A stretch of 64,000 bases of DNA from Halopseudomonas salegens (GTDB lineage: Bacteria; Pseudomonadota; Gammaproteobacteria; Pseudomonadales; Pseudomonadaceae): NCBI RefSeq assembly GCF_900105655.1, contig NZ_LT629787.1, forward strand, positions 682,001 through 746,000, written 5' to 3'. Under the pieces are notes generated by a model. The model ran no database searches, was not told the origin of the DNA, and saw only the letters and a program-made list of their open reading frames with translations. Position numbers and translations under genes: made by a program. Positions 21,524-31,855 of this stretch are shown one piece after another; the first letter of the stretch is position 1, and the number at the start of each line of letters is the position of its first letter.

Positions 21524-23323
21524 GTGAGTGACCTGAGCCTTATTCGTAATTTCTCCATTATCGCCCACATTGACCACGGTAAATCGACCCTGGCAGATCG
21601 TTTTATTCAGGTCTGTGGTGGCCTGACTGAGCGGGAGATGGCTGAGCAGGTCCTGGATTCCATGGATCTGGAACGCGAGCGTGGCATTACCATCAAGGCG
21701 CACAGCGTTACCCTGTACTATCCGGCCAAAGATGGCAAAACCTACCAGCTCAACTTTATCGATACGCCCGGTCACGTTGATTTTCATTATGAAGTCAGCC
21801 GCTCGCTGTCGGCTTGCGAGGGCGCTCTGCTGGTGGTGGATGCCGCGCAGGGAGTAGAAGCGCAATCGGTTGCCAACTGCTACACCGCTATTGAGCAAGG
21901 CCTCGAAGTCATGCCGGTGCTGAACAAGATTGACCTGCCGCAGGCCGATCCGGAACGGGTAAAGGGCGAAATTGAAAGTGTTATCGGGATTGACGCCACC
22001 GACGCTGTCGAGTGCAGTGCCAAGAGTGGGCTCGGTGTTGAAGATGTGCTGGAGCGGCTGGTTGCAGTTATTCCTCCGCCGACTGGCGATATTGAAGCGC
22101 CGTTGCAGGCGTTGATCATCGATTCCTGGTTTGACAACTATCTCGGTGTCGTGTCGCTGGTTCGCATCCGTCAGGGTCGCATCAAGAAAGGTGACAAGGT
22201 GTTGGTCAAGTCAACCGGCAAACAACACCAGGTGGACAGCGTCGGCGTTTTCAACCCCAAGCACACTTCCACGGTTGACCTGAAAGCTGGTGAAGTCGGC
22301 TTTATTATCGCCGGTATCAAGGATATTCATGGTGCACCGGTGGGCGACACTCTGACGCTGGCTGCGACGCCCGATGTCGATCCCTTGCCGGGTTTTCAGC
22401 GGGTCAAGCCGCAAGTCTATGCCGGTCTTTTCCCGGTCAGTTCGGATGACTTTGAAGACTTTCGTGAAGCCCTGCAAAAGTTGACGCTGAATGACGCGGC
22501 GTTGCAGTTCGAGCCGGAAAGTTCGGATGCGCTGGGCTTTGGCTTCCGTATTGGTTTCCTGGGCATGTTGCACATGGAAATCATTCAGGAGCGGCTCGAG
22601 CGTGAATACGATCTGGATCTGATCACTACGGCGCCAACAGTGGTGTTTGAGGTGGTAAAGAAAGATGGCGAAGTCATTTATGTGGATAACCCTTCGTACC
22701 TGCCTGACCCCTCCATGATCGAAGAGATGCGCGAGCCCATCGTGCAGGCCAATATTCTGGTGCCACAGGATCATCTTGGCAGCGTGATTACCCTGTGTGT
22801 GGAAAAACGTGGCGTGCAGCGCGACATGGTTTTTCTGGGCAGTCAGGTTCAGGTTATCTATGACCTGCCGATGAATGAAGTAGTGCTGGATTTTTTTGAT
22901 CGGCTGAAATCAGTCAGTCGGGGTTATGCCTCGCTGGATTACAGTTTTGATCGCTTCCAGATGGCCAAGCTGGTGCGGCTGGACGTACTCATCAACAGCG
23001 AGAAAGTGGACGCTCTGGCGCTGATTGTGCATCGAGACAATGCAGCCGGCAAAGGCCGGCAACTGGTCGAGAAAATGAAAGAGCTGATTCCGCGGCAAAT
23101 GTTTGATGTCGCTATTCAGGCTGCCATTGGAGGTCAGGTTGTCGCGCGCTCCACGGTCAAGGCGCTGCGCAAGAACGTAACGGCAAAATGTTACGGCGGT
23201 GATGCCAGTCGGAAGAAAAAACTGCTGGAAAAACAGAAAGCGGGCAAGAAGCGCATGAAGCAGGTGGGGAGTGTCGAGATTCCCCAGGAAGCCTTCCTCG
23301 CCGTACTCAAGGTTGATAACTAG
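21524..23323 (+). CDS. lepA: Elongation factor 4 (LepA), ribosome-associated GTPase
   Basis: Translational GTPase that back-translocates or remodels stalled ribosomes and influences initiation. The GTG at 21524 ([22 protein letters not shown]) is chosen because it reproduces the pseudomonad N-terminus and gives 599 residues, the family length; the upstream frame extension to 21374 has no conserved sequence. G1 [10 protein letters not shown]3 DTPGH, G4 NKID and the LepA-specific C-terminal domain ([32 protein letters not shown] tail) are all present. lepB follows after 17 bp. Confidence 0.98.
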   Translation: MSDLSLIRNFSIIAHIDHGKSTLADRFIQVCGGLTEREMAEQVLDSMDLERERGITIKAHSVTLYYPAKDGKTYQLNFIDTPGHVDFHYEVSRSLSACEGALLVVDAAQGVEAQSVANCYTAIEQGLEVMPVLNKIDLPQADPERVKGEIESVIGIDATDAVECSAKSGLGVEDVLERLVAVIPPPTGDIEAPLQALIIDSWFDNYLGVVSLVRIRQGRIKKGDKVLVKSTGKQHQVDSVGVFNPKHTSTVDLKAGEVGFIIAGIKDIHGAPVGDTLTLAATPDVDPLPGFQRVKPQVYAGLFPVSSDDFEDFREALQKLTLNDAALQFEPESSDALGFGFRIGFLGMLHMEIIQERLEREYDLDLITTAPTVVFEVVKKDGEVIYVDNPSYLPDPSMIEEMREPIVQANILVPQDHLGSVITLCVEKRGVQRDMVFLGSQVQVIYDLPMNEVVLDFFDRLKSVSRGYASLDYSFDRFQMAKLVRLDVLINSEKVDALALIVHRDNAAGKGRQLVEKMKELIPRQMFDVAIQAAIGGQVVARSTVKALRKNVTAKCYGGDASRKKKLLEKQKAGKKRMKQVGSVEIPQEAFLAVLKVDN

Positions 23324-23340
23324 GAAGGCAAAGTCCGGTC

Positions 23341-24219
23341 ATGCACATTGATTTTCCCCTGATTCTGGTACTGGCAGTCGCCATCACTGGCGCTTTGGCG
23401 TTGCTCGATCGTCTCTGGTTGGCGCGCCGCCGCGCCAAAGCGGTTGAGCGTTATGAACAATCCGTGGATACAGTAGATCCGCGAACTCGCGAGCGCCTGG
23501 TCAAAGAGCCGCTGGCCATCGAATATGCTAAATCATTCTTTCCGGTGCTGGCCATTGTTCTGGTTTTGCGCTCCTTTCTGGTGGAGCCCTTTCAGATTCC
23601 CTCCGGATCAATGAAACCTACACTGGAAGTGGGCGATTTTATCCTGGTCAATAAGTTCGCCTATGGCATTCGCCTGCCGGTATTGAATACCAAGATCATT
23701 TCTGTCGATGACCCCCAGCGCGGTGAAGTGATGGTGTTCCGATATCCCAATAATCCGCGAATCAACTATATTAAGCGGGTAATCGGCATGCCAGGGGATC
23801 ATGTGGTCTATGCTGACAAACAGTTCTATATCAACGGTGAGCGTATCGAACAGTCAATGATCGAGCGCCGGTCGGATGACGAGATCCCACTGGGGCATCC
23901 GTTGCGCGCTGCGGCTCAGGTTGAGATACGTGAGGAATATCTGGGCGACCAGGATCACCGGATTCGCCTCAAGCAGTTGTCACCGGCTGCGGACAAGCAG
24001 GAATGGAGGGTGCCTGAAGGGCACTATTTCATGGTTGGGGATAACCGCGACAACTCCAACGATAGCCGTTACTGGAGCTCTCCGGATATTCCTGAACCCT
24101 TGTGGGGTATGGTGCCTGACAACTATATTGTCGGTAAGGCTTTTGTCGTGTGGATGCACTGGCCGTCGCCCAAACTGAGTAATTTGCCCAGTTTCTCGAC
24201 GGTATCGAGAATTAACTGA
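23341..24219 (+). CDS. lepB: Signal peptidase I
   Basis: Inner-membrane serine protease that cleaves Sec and Tat signal peptides. There are two N-terminal membrane helices (about residues 4-22 and 66-81). The Ser-Lys dyad is Ser90 in PSGSM and Lys145 in YIKRVIGMPGD, almost the E. coli numbering, and the box GDNRDNSNDSRYWS near residue 237 is intact. At 292 residues it is close to P. aeruginosa LepB. The lepA-lepB-DUF4845-rnc-era-recO order is conserved. Confidence 0.97.
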   Translation: MHIDFPLILVLAVAITGALALLDRLWLARRRAKAVERYEQSVDTVDPRTRERLVKEPLAIEYAKSFFPVLAIVLVLRSFLVEPFQIPSGSMKPTLEVGDFILVNKFAYGIRLPVLNTKIISVDDPQRGEVMVFRYPNNPRINYIKRVIGMPGDHVVYADKQFYINGERIEQSMIERRSDDEIPLGHPLRAAAQVEIREEYLGDQDHRIRLKQLSPAADKQEWRVPEGHYFMVGDNRDNSNDSRYWSSPDIPEPLWGMVPDNYIVGKAFVVWMHWPSPKLSNLPSFSTVSRIN

Positions 24220-24292
24220 GCTATGGATACCACCCTGGCCTGGTTTGGGGCAGGGTTTTCAGAATACCAACAACGGACGTAACGAGGTTATC

Positions 24293-24670
24293 ATGCGCCA
24301 ATCTCAGAAAGGCATGTCGTTTTTTGGCTGGCTAGCCATCATTTCCCTGATCATCTTTGCTCTGGTCATCGTGATGAAACTGGCTCCGATCTACATGGAC
24401 CACTTTTCACTGCGCAATATCATAACCTCGGTCAATGATGATCCAACACTGGAGATCAACTCATTGCGGGATATGCACCGGCATGTAGAGCGCGGTATGC
24501 AGATCAACAGCATTCGCGATATTGATGCCAGTGAAGCAATTGAGATCACCACCAGTGGTACCAACACCTACACGGTGGTGCTCAAATACGAAGTACGTTC
24601 GCCACTGCTTCAGACCGTGGACCTGCTGGTCCATTTCGATGAAACCCATATTGTCAGACCTATAAAGTGA
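24293..24670 (+). CDS. DUF4845 membrane protein
   Basis: 125-residue protein with one N-terminal membrane helix (about residues 10-30, [23 protein letters not shown]) and a small periplasmic domain. The start is ATG 24293, with GAGG about 5 bp upstream; an upstream TTG extension has no support. The Gly-Met before a hydrophobic stretch ([10 protein letters not shown]) looks superficially like a prepilin cleavage site but lacks Glu at +5. A gene of this family sits between lepB and rnc throughout Pseudomonas. The function is unknown. It overlaps rnc by 4 bp. Confidence 0.85.
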   Translation: MRQSQKGMSFFGWLAIISLIIFALVIVMKLAPIYMDHFSLRNIITSVNDDPTLEINSLRDMHRHVERGMQINSIRDIDASEAIEITTSGTNTYTVVLKYEVRSPLLQTVDLLVHFDETHIVRPIK

Positions 24671-25356
24671 GTAACAGGCTAGACCGACTTGAACGCAAGA
24701 TAGGCTATACCTTCAGTGATCAGTCGCTGTTGACGCTGGCCCTGACCCACCGGAGCCTGGGTGGACGCAATAATGAGCGACTCGAGTTCCTGGGGGATTC
24801 GGTACTCAATTTTGTTGCCGCCGAGGCCTTGTTCGAGCGCTTTCCCGAAGCCCGCGAGGGCCAGTTGTCGCGCTTGCGTGCTCGTCTGGTCAAAGGGGTG
24901 ACACTGGCTGAACTCGCCAAGGGCTTTGAGCTGGGTGACTTTCTCCGGCTGGGGTCGGGTGAGCTGAAAAGTGGTGGCTTTCGGCGTGAATCGATTCTGG
25001 CCGACACCACTGAAGCGATCATTGGTGCCATTTATCTGGATAGTGGCATGGATGCGGCGAGGGAGCGGGTTCTGTATTGGTTGACCGGGCATATCGATAG
25101 CCTGACGCTGGTTGACAATAACAAGGACGCCAAGACCCGTTTGCAGGAGTACCTTCAGTCGCGGCACTGCGAATTGCCGCGCTATGAAGTAATCGAAAGC
25201 AGTGGCGAGGCTCACTGCCGCAGCTTCAAGGTGGACTGTCGAATCAGTCTGCTTGATGAACCTACCTTTGGCGCGGGCAATAGCCGGCGTATGGCTGAAC
25301 AACAAGCGGCCCAGCAGGCACTGATTGCCCTGGGTGCGGAGAAAGTTGATGACTGA
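24667..25356 (+). CDS. rnc: Ribonuclease III
   Basis: Double-stranded RNA endonuclease that matures rRNA precursors and processes mRNAs. It starts with GTG at 24667. The catalytic signature ERLEFLGDS at residues 37-45 carries E40 and D44; the second acidic cluster is in [13 protein letters not shown] near 113-125. A double-stranded-RNA-binding domain fills about residues 153-225 ([11 protein letters not shown] ... [10 protein letters not shown]). At 229 residues it has normal length. Its 3' end overlaps the era start by 8 bp. Confidence 0.98.
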   Translation: MSNRLDRLERKIGYTFSDQSLLTLALTHRSLGGRNNERLEFLGDSVLNFVAAEALFERFPEAREGQLSRLRARLVKGVTLAELAKGFELGDFLRLGSGELKSGGFRRESILADTTEAIIGAIYLDSGMDAARERVLYWLTGHIDSLTLVDNNKDAKTRLQEYLQSRHCELPRYEVIESSGEAHCRSFKVDCRISLLDEPTFGAGNSRRMAEQQAAQQALIALGAEKVDD

Positions 25357-26251
25357 AGCGGTATCACGTTGTGGCTATGTCGCCATTGTTGGCCGGCCCA
25401 ATGTGGGCAAGTCGACATTGCTCAACCATATTCTTGGCCAGAAACTGGCGATTACCTCGCGCAAGCCGCAAACCACGCGGCACACGTTGCTCGGGATCAA
25501 GACCGAAGGCGTCGTTCAGGCAATCTACGTTGATACTCCCGGTCTGCACAAGGATAACGAGAAAGCCCTCAACCGCTTCATGAACAAGAGTGCCAGTCAG
25601 GCGCTGCGCGATGTCGATGTGGTGCTTTTTGTGGTTGACCGGCTGCGCTGGACCGATGAAGACGACATGGTGCTCGAGCGTGTGCGCCATGTGCAGTGTC
25701 CGGTACTGCTGGTGGTCAACAAGGTTGATCGACTGGATGACAAAAAGCAGTTACTGCCGCACCTGGAATGGCTGACTACCCAGCTGCCGGATGCTGAGGT
25801 GGTGCCGGTGTCTGCGCTGCAGGGTCGTAATATTGAGCACCTGGAAAGCCTGATTGCCGAGCGTTTGCCGCAGAGCGAGCATTTTTATCCGGACGATCAA
25901 CTGACTGATCGCAGTTCACGTTTTCTTGCCGCTGAGCTGATTCGTGAAAAAGTCATGCGCCAGTTAGGTGCCGAGATCCCCTATCAGGTCACCGTGGAAA
26001 TCGAGCAGTTCAAGCAGGAAGGCAAGATTCTGCATATTCATGCGTTGATTCTGGTTGAACGCGAGGGTCAGAAGAAAATCATCATTGGTGATGGTGGTGA
26101 CCGGATGAAGAAAATCGGCCAGGAAGCGCGTCTGGACATGCAAAAGCTGTTCGGCAGCAAGATCATGCTCAATATGTGGGTCAAGGTGAAGCGAGGCTGG
26201 TCGGACGACGAGCGTGCCTTGAGCTCTCTGGGTTACACCTTCGATCGCTGA
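25349..26251 (+). CDS. era: GTPase Era
   Basis: GTPase that binds the 3' end of 16S rRNA during 30S maturation. The start is ATG 25349 ([23 protein letters not shown]), inside the end of rnc, giving 300 residues as in E. coli. G1 GRPNVGKS at residues 15-22, G3 DTPG near 63, G4 NKVD near 124, and the KH domain with the RNA-binding stretch [19 protein letters not shown] near 245-263 are seen. recO follows after 2 bp. Confidence 0.98.
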   Translation: MTEAVSRCGYVAIVGRPNVGKSTLLNHILGQKLAITSRKPQTTRHTLLGIKTEGVVQAIYVDTPGLHKDNEKALNRFMNKSASQALRDVDVVLFVVDRLRWTDEDDMVLERVRHVQCPVLLVVNKVDRLDDKKQLLPHLEWLTTQLPDAEVVPVSALQGRNIEHLESLIAERLPQSEHFYPDDQLTDRSSRFLAAELIREKVMRQLGAEIPYQVTVEIEQFKQEGKILHIHALILVEREGQKKIIIGDGGDRMKKIGQEARLDMQKLFGSKIMLNMWVKVKRGWSDDERALSSLGYTFDR

Positions 26252-26253
26252 TT

Positions 26254-26964
26254 ATGGCTCAGGCCAATGCATTGATTCCGGCCTATGTTCTTCACAGCCG
26301 CCCTTACCGCGACAGCAGCGCGCTGGTTGATCTGCTGACCCTGCAGCAGGGCCGCCAACGGGTGGTCTGGCGTGGTGCGCGCGGTGGTCGCAAGGGAAGC
26401 CTGACACCGCAACCCTTTCAGCCGCTGTTGCTCAGCTTGACGGGGCGTGGTGAATTGAAAACCCTGCAGCAGGCGGAGCGAGCCGGCTCGCTACCTGGCC
26501 TGCAGGGCAATGCCCTGTTCAGCGGGCTGTACCTGAATGAGCTGCTTGCACGTCTGCTATTGACGGATGAACCCCAACCCTTGATCTTTGCGGGTTACCA
26601 GAGCGCGATTCAAGGTTTGGCGGAGCAGCAGTCACTGGAACCGCTGTTGCGCCGCTTTGAGTGGCTGTTACTCAATGAGCTGGGCTATGGCTTCAGTCTG
26701 CAGCAGGATGCCAATGGGCAACCGCTGCAGGCTGAATATCATTATCAATGGCAGGCCGAGCATGGTTTGCTGCCAGTGCAAGGCGGCCAACCGGGTATTC
26801 CGGGTGCCACGCTGCTGGCCATGGCCGCTGACGATTGGTCTGCGGCCGACACTCTGCGCTGGGGCAAACGTCTGATGCGGCAGGCTCTGGCCGTCCATCT
26901 GGGTGATAAACCTTTGCACAGCCGTCAACTATTTACTGCCACCAAGGAAATCGACCATGACTGA
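26254..26964 (+). CDS. recO: DNA repair protein RecO
   Basis: Recombination mediator of the RecFOR pathway that helps load RecA onto SSB-coated single-stranded DNA. The start is ATG 26254, 2 bp after era; an earlier in-frame start lies deep in era and adds no family sequence. The N-terminal OB fold contains [20 protein letters not shown] and the [11 protein letters not shown] basic loop (about residues 43-53); the helical C-terminal domain follows with the [15 protein letters not shown] segment. At 236 residues it is normal for Pseudomonas. It lacks the four-cysteine zinc site found in some other groups. Confidence 0.94.
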   Translation: MAQANALIPAYVLHSRPYRDSSALVDLLTLQQGRQRVVWRGARGGRKGSLTPQPFQPLLLSLTGRGELKTLQQAERAGSLPGLQGNALFSGLYLNELLARLLLTDEPQPLIFAGYQSAIQGLAEQQSLEPLLRRFEWLLLNELGYGFSLQQDANGQPLQAEYHYQWQAEHGLLPVQGGQPGIPGATLLAMAADDWSAADTLRWGKRLMRQALAVHLGDKPLHSRQLFTATKEIDHD

Positions 26965-27691
26965 CAGAGTCTTGCTGGGGGTCAATATTGACCATATTGC
27001 TACCGTGCGTCAGGCCCGGGGCACCCGTTACCCCGATCCGGTCCAGGCGGCTATCGAGGCGGAGCAGGCTGGTGCCGACGGGATCACCGTGCATCTGCGT
27101 GAGGATCGCCGGCACATCCAGGAACGGGATGTGCGACTGCTTGCCGAGGTATTGCAGACCCGGATGAATCTGGAGTTGGCAGTGACGGATGCGATGCTGG
27201 CCTTTGCCGCCGAGATTCGGCCGGCGCATGTTTGCCTGGTGCCGGAAAAGCGCGAGGAGCTGACTACCGAAGGTGGGCTGGATATCATTGGTAACCAGGC
27301 CCGGGTGCAGGCAGCCGTGGAGCAGTTGACGGAGCTGGGCAGCGAAGTGTCGCTGTTTATCGATCCGGACCTGGCGCAGATCGACATGGCGCGGCGCCTG
27401 GGGGCCCCTGTGATTGAGCTGCATACCGGGCATTATGCCGACACCAGCGGGACTGAGCAGGCCGCCGCGCTCAAGAGTATTCGTCATGCAGCAGCCCATG
27501 CGCGCAAGTTGGGTCTGGTGGTGAACGCCGGTCATGGGCTGCATTATCACAATGTCGAACCGATTGCGGCCATTGATGGCATGCATGAACTGAATATCGG
27601 TCACGCGATAATTGCCCGTGCACTTTTTTCCGGCCTGGCGAGCGCGGTACGAGACATGCGTAGCCTGATTCAGGCGGCTCAGCAGCGATGA
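26957..27691 (+). CDS. pdxJ: Pyridoxine 5'-phosphate synthase
   Basis: Condenses 1-deoxyxylulose 5-phosphate with 3-amino-1-hydroxyacetone 1-phosphate to form pyridoxine 5'-phosphate in the DXP-dependent vitamin B6 pathway. The 244-residue TIM barrel begins with [23 protein letters not shown] and contains [23 protein letters not shown]-like [16 protein letters not shown] and [14 protein letters not shown]. The start at 26957 overlaps recO by 8 bp and reproduces the family N-terminus. acpS overlaps its stop by 4 bp. Confidence 0.98.
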   Translation: MTDRVLLGVNIDHIATVRQARGTRYPDPVQAAIEAEQAGADGITVHLREDRRHIQERDVRLLAEVLQTRMNLELAVTDAMLAFAAEIRPAHVCLVPEKREELTTEGGLDIIGNQARVQAAVEQLTELGSEVSLFIDPDLAQIDMARRLGAPVIELHTGHYADTSGTEQAAALKSIRHAAAHARKLGLVVNAGHGLHYHNVEPIAAIDGMHELNIGHAIIARALFSGLASAVRDMRSLIQAAQQR

Positions 27692-28068
27692 TCCGGGGAA
27701 TTGGGACTGATCTGGTTCGGGTTGAGCGAATTGAAGCCGTGTTGGCGCGCCAGGGTGAGCGCTTTGCCCGGCGTATTCTGACCCCGGACGAGTTTACCCG
27801 CTTTGCCTCGCATGGCCAGCCGGGGCGCTTTCTGGCCAAGCGTTTTGCTGCCAAGGAAGCCATTCTCAAGGCACTGGGGACGGGTCTCGCCGCAGGCATG
27901 TCCTGGCAACAGCTGCAGATTGATCGTGATGCTGCCGGTGCACCTCTGGTACGACTCAATGGTACAGCGGCTGCCCACCTGGCAGCAGGGGGCGGTGGAC
28001 GCATGTTGTTGTCACTCAGCGACGAACGCGAGCAGGCCCTGGCTTTTGCTGTCTGGTCACAGGAATGA
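27688..28068 (+). CDS. acpS: Holo-[acyl-carrier-protein] synthase
   Basis: Transfers 4'-phosphopantetheine from CoA to the acyl carrier protein. The metal-binding aspartate is Asp8 in [12 protein letters not shown], and the second ligand is the glutamate of [14 protein letters not shown] near residue 58. At 126 residues it has the family length. It ends the lepA-acpS series, and its last 12 bp overlap the convergent gacS gene, leaving no room for a dedicated intergenic terminator. Confidence 0.96.
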   Translation: MIRGIGTDLVRVERIEAVLARQGERFARRILTPDEFTRFASHGQPGRFLAKRFAAKEAILKALGTGLAAGMSWQQLQIDRDAAGAPLVRLNGTAAAHLAAGGGGRMLLSLSDEREQALAFAVWSQE

Positions 28069-30840
28069 GGTTTCCGTGGCCGCTTGTTGCAGGCGTCGGA
28101 TAGCCGCCAGCAATTCGCGTACAGCCAGATTGGCTGGCTCATCATTCTTCAGCAGGGTTTCCGTCTGCAGGCAGTGCTGGCGTAAATCCGGAACACCACA
28201 ATAACGGCTGGCTCCATGCAGTCGGTGAATGCGTTCGAGCAAATGCTCGGGGTCATTATTGGTCAGGGCATGGCTGATTTCAGAATATTCCTGATCCAGT
28301 GAAGCCAGCAGCATGGCCAGCATGTCACGGGCCAGTTCCGGTTTGCCAGCCGCCAGGCGCAGCCCTTCACGGGGATCAAGAACTGAACTTTCATTGCGCG
28401 CGCCGGATGCTGCTGCGGTGTGGGTTATGAGGATATCCGCAGCACTGTCCGAGAACTGTTGGCCGGTCCATTTCTGGATGCATTGCAGCAATTGCTCGGG
28501 ATTGGTCGGTTTGCTCAGATAATCGTTCATTCCGCACTTGAGCAGCTGCCGCCGTTCGTGGGCCAGGGCATGCGCGGTGAGGGCAATGACCGGTACGGGT
28601 TCCAGCCCTGCCTGCTCTTCGCGAAGACGCAGTTCAGCAGTGGTTTGTGGGCCATCCATGCCGGGCATTTGTACATCCATGAAGATGATGTCCACTGGCT
28701 GTTCCTTGCTTATTTGCAGCGCTTCTTCACCTCCCCCTGCCGCCAATACGCGCGCGCCCAGTTCATCCAGAAAAGTGGTTACCAGCTTGAGGTTGGCTGG
28801 ATTGTCATCCACGCAAAGCACCCGGATGCCAGCCAGTGGCATATTGCGTTCGGTTCGTCTGACGCCCGGCTGCGGGCCGTTAAGTAGCTGATTGCAGGCC
28901 TGATGCAGCTTGCGCAGACAGATAGGCTTGGCCAGCACTTGCAAACGATCGGCCGGCCAGTTCTCCAGGTCATCAAAGTGTTCCTGGGTATGGGTCATCA
29001 ACAGGCAGCGGCAACGGTCATCCTGAATCCAGCGCTGAATCTGGCCATTCACCTCGGCGCTGGAGGCATTGTGTTGCTGGCTGGAAACCAGTGTCAGCAA
29101 GGGTGTTCCCGGCGGTTGTTGCAGCAGTCGCTGCTGCAGGGCCGACAAATCGTCGAGAACCAACACCGTGCAGCCAAGGTCTTCCAGGTTGTGCAGCAAG
29201 GCCTGGCGAGTCAGCTCATGCGGTTCCACCAGGGCGACTTCGGTGCCGGTCCATGGCGCAATGGGCAGGTCATCCGTTGCCTGGTCGGCAATGTTCAAGC
29301 GCACCGTCAGCCAGAATTCCGAGCCCTGGCCAGGCTCGCTGTTGAGGCCGATCTCCCCATGCATCTGCTCTACCAGACGTTTGGCAATCACCAGGCCCAA
29401 CCCGGTGCCGCTGACTTGCCGTGAAGCCGAGTTGTCAGCCTGACTGAATGCCTGGAACAGCGATTTCTGCTGGCTCTGGCTGAGACCAATGCCGGTATCG
29501 GTAATGCTGATGCGCAGTACCACCTGGCTGCCATCCTGCTGTTCCAGCATGGTACGCACGCACACCGAGCCCTTGCCGGTAAACTTGATGGCATTGCTGA
29601 GCAGGTTGGCAAGAATCTGCTTGAGCCTTAACGGATCGCCGGACAGGCCCAGGGGGGTGTCACGGTAGATAATGCTGACCAGTTCGAGGTCCTTTTGATG
29701 GGCGCCGGGGGCCAGCATGGTGAGGGTGTCCTGAATCAGGTCACGCAAATTGAAGGCAAGATTGTCGAGTACCAGCTTGCCGGCTTCGATCTTGGAGAAA
29801 TCCAGTATCTCGTTGATGATTGACAGCAGATTGTCGGCGGACTTCTCGATGGTGCCGAGGTAGTCCTTTTGCCGGGGATTAAGCTGAGTGCGCTGCAACA
29901 GATTGGTAAAACCGAGAATGCCATTCAGCGGGGTGCGTAACTCATGACTCATATTGGCCAGGAACTCGGATTTGACCCGACTCGCTTCCTGCGCTGTCTT
30001 GCGTGCCAGATCGAGTTCAATATTCTGGATCTCGATGGTTTCCAGTGTCTGGCGCAGATCCTCCGTAGCCTGATCAATGTTCTGTTGAAGCTCGCCCTGA
30101 GCGCTGTAGAGCGCCTTGGCCATGGTATTGATGCCTTGTGCAAGATCATCCATTTCGCGGCTACCCTGAGTGGGCAAGCGGACGTCCAGTTGACCTTCGC
30201 TCAGCTTGCGGACCGCATGGTTCACTGCGCTCAAGGGAGCGGTAATGCGTCGGGTCAGGGTGTAGGCCAACAGGCTGGCCAGGCTTAAACCGAACAGGCA
30301 TAGCAGCAGGGTCGTCAGTAATGTCTGATAACCAAGCAAGCGGGTGTTGCCGTGGCTGAGCTCCAGCTCAAGCCAGCCGAGCAGCTCATCCACCTCGAAC
30401 ACCTGGCTCTGATTGTTCAGTAGCTCCGGGCTGGCCAGCAAGGGCAGCAGAAAACGGCTGCTGTACTGCCCGCTGTGAATCTGCAGCCCGGTGCCCTGAC
30501 CCAGATGGCTGAGAGTCACCGGCTCATCGGTGGGCTGCATGAGTGGACCGGCATGCTGCAAGCTTTGCATGTCACGGTCATGCAGGCTGACAGCACGCAC
30601 ATCAGTGCGGTTCAGTACACCATCCAGATAGGGCTGAACGGATTCTGGTTCGCCGACCAGCAAGGCCCGTGTAGCAGGGCGCTGCAAATACTCAATGCCA
30701 AGCAGGCCGCGCTCCATCAGTTGCTCGTCCAGCTGCTTCAGGTATTGCCAGCTGAAATAGCTGCCGAGACTGAGGACCAGCAGGCCGGCAGGAATCAGAG
30801 TGATCAGCAGTATGCGGGCTTTCAAACCGGTATTGTTCAT
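28057..30840 (-). CDS. gacS: Hybrid sensor histidine kinase GacS (BarA family)
   Basis: Membrane sensor of the Gac/Rsm global pathway controlling small RNAs, secondary metabolism, biofilm and virulence traits through the response regulator GacA. In 927 residues: membrane helix (about 8-30), periplasmic region to about 170, second helix (172-196), HAMP, coiled linker, HisKA with His299 in ANMSHELRTPLNG, and HATPase (N box LLSNAIKFTGKG, G boxes DTGIGL and GTGLGL). A degenerate receiver-like region follows near 520-640, then an active receiver with DVQMPGMDG near residue 720, and a C-terminal HPt domain with RLHGASRYCG near 865. It is divergent from cysM, matching the gacS-cysM-rlmD-relA neighbourhood of Pseudomonas. 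gacA is not in the window. Confidence 0.95.
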   Translation of the reverse strand: MNNTGLKARILLITLIPAGLLVLSLGSYFSWQYLKQLDEQLMERGLLGIEYLQRPATRALLVGEPESVQPYLDGVLNRTDVRAVSLHDRDMQSLQHAGPLMQPTDEPVTLSHLGQGTGLQIHSGQYSSRFLLPLLASPELLNNQSQVFEVDELLGWLELELSHGNTRLLGYQTLLTTLLLCLFGLSLASLLAYTLTRRITAPLSAVNHAVRKLSEGQLDVRLPTQGSREMDDLAQGINTMAKALYSAQGELQQNIDQATEDLRQTLETIEIQNIELDLARKTAQEASRVKSEFLANMSHELRTPLNGILGFTNLLQRTQLNPRQKDYLGTIEKSADNLLSIINEILDFSKIEAGKLVLDNLAFNLRDLIQDTLTMLAPGAHQKDLELVSIIYRDTPLGLSGDPLRLKQILANLLSNAIKFTGKGSVCVRTMLEQQDGSQVVLRISITDTGIGLSQSQQKSLFQAFSQADNSASRQVSGTGLGLVIAKRLVEQMHGEIGLNSEPGQGSEFWLTVRLNIADQATDDLPIAPWTGTEVALVEPHELTRQALLHNLEDLGCTVLVLDDLSALQQRLLQQPPGTPLLTLVSSQQHNASSAEVNGQIQRWIQDDRCRCLLMTHTQEHFDDLENWPADRLQVLAKPICLRKLHQACNQLLNGPQPGVRRTERNMPLAGIRVLCVDDNPANLKLVTTFLDELGARVLAAGGGEEALQISKEQPVDIIFMDVQMPGMDGPQTTAELRLREEQAGLEPVPVIALTAHALAHERRQLLKCGMNDYLSKPTNPEQLLQCIQKWTGQQFSDSAADILITHTAAASGARNESSVLDPREGLRLAAGKPELARDMLAMLLASLDQEYSEISHALTNNDPEHLLERIHRLHGASRYCGVPDLRQHCLQTETLLKNDEPANLAVRELLAAIRRLQQAATETSFL

Positions 30841-30874
30841 CCGTGTATCCTGAGGGTTACGCCCTGAGCATTAA

Positions 30875-30933
30875 TTATCGGTATCATAGGCGTACTGATA
30901 TAAAAGCACAGCATGCCACGGATGTAACCGTGG
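30875..30933 (+). promoter_or_regulatory. cysM upstream region: promoter-like boxes and leader hairpin
   Basis: TTATCG (30875-30880) and TATAAA (30899-30904) are 18 bp apart and point to cysM. The leader then contains an inverted repeat CCACGG-ATGTAA-CCGTGG (30916-30933), 19 bp before the cysM ATG. The -35 match is weak. Confidence 0.35.
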
Positions 30934-30952
30934 TGGCACAAGCAGGTGGCAC

Positions 30953-31855
30953 ATGAACACTGACTTCCCAACCATTGCCGACTTTATCGGCAACACTCCG
31001 CTGGTTCGTTTGCAACGGATGCCGGGCAATACCACCAATACCATCCTGGTCAAACTCGAGGGTAACAATCCCGCTGGTTCGGTCAAGGACCGCCCGGCCA
31101 TGTCGATGATCGAACGGGCCGAGCAACGTGGCCAGATCAAACCCGGTGATACGCTGATCGAGGCAACCTCGGGCAATACCGGTATTGCGCTTGCCATGGC
31201 TGCCGCGATCAAGGGTTACCGCATGATTCTGATCATGCCGGACAATATGAGCAGTGAACGCAAGGCGGCGATGAGCGCCTATGGTGCCGAGCTGATTCTG
31301 GTCAGCAAAGAGGACAGCATGGAAGGTGCCCGTGATCTGGCGCTCAAGATGCAGAGTGACGGCAAGGGCATCGTTCTGGACCAGTTCGGTAACCTGGATA
31401 ATCCGGAAGCGCATTATCGCAGTACTGGTCCGGAAATCTGGCGCGATACCCAGGGACGGATTACCCATTTCATCAGTTCCATGGGCACTACAGGGACCAT
31501 AATGGGTACTTCCCGGTACCTCAAGGAGCAGAACCCGGCGATCGAGATCATCGGCCTGCAACCGGTTGAAGGCGCTGCTATTCCGGGTATCCGGCGCTGG
31601 CCAGAAGCCTACCTGCCGAGCATCTTTGACGCCAGCCGGGTGGACCGGGTGGTGGATATGGGACAGCAGGAAGCGGAAGACACCATGCGCCGTCTGGCTC
31701 GTGAGGAAGGTATATTTTGTGGTGTTTCATCCGGCGGCTCGGTGGCTGCAGCACTGCGTCTGAGTGCCGAGGTCGAGCACGCGGTGATTGTTGCCATCAT
31801 CTGTGATCGTGGTGATCGCTACCTGTCTACCGGAATTTACGACCTGCCGGCATGA
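30953..31855 (+). CDS. cysM: Cysteine synthase B (O-acetylserine sulfhydrylase, CysM type)
   Basis: PLP enzyme that makes cysteine (or S-sulfocysteine from thiosulfate) from O-acetylserine. PLP-binding Lys45 lies in NPAGSVKDRP (residues 39-48), the sulfhydrylase loop TSGNTGIALA near 72-81, and the phosphate-binding GTTGTIMGTSRYL near 178-190. At 300 residues and with the CysM-type LQPVEGAAIPGIRRWP region it matches the B isozyme rather than CysK. Its stop overlaps the rlmD start (ATGA). Confidence 0.96.
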   Translation: MNTDFPTIADFIGNTPLVRLQRMPGNTTNTILVKLEGNNPAGSVKDRPAMSMIERAEQRGQIKPGDTLIEATSGNTGIALAMAAAIKGYRMILIMPDNMSSERKAAMSAYGAELILVSKEDSMEGARDLALKMQSDGKGIVLDQFGNLDNPEAHYRSTGPEIWRDTQGRITHFISSMGTTGTIMGTSRYLKEQNPAIEIIGLQPVEGAAIPGIRRWPEAYLPSIFDASRVDRVVDMGQQEAEDTMRRLAREEGIFCGVSSGGSVAAALRLSAEVEHAVIVAIICDRGDRYLSTGIYDLPA

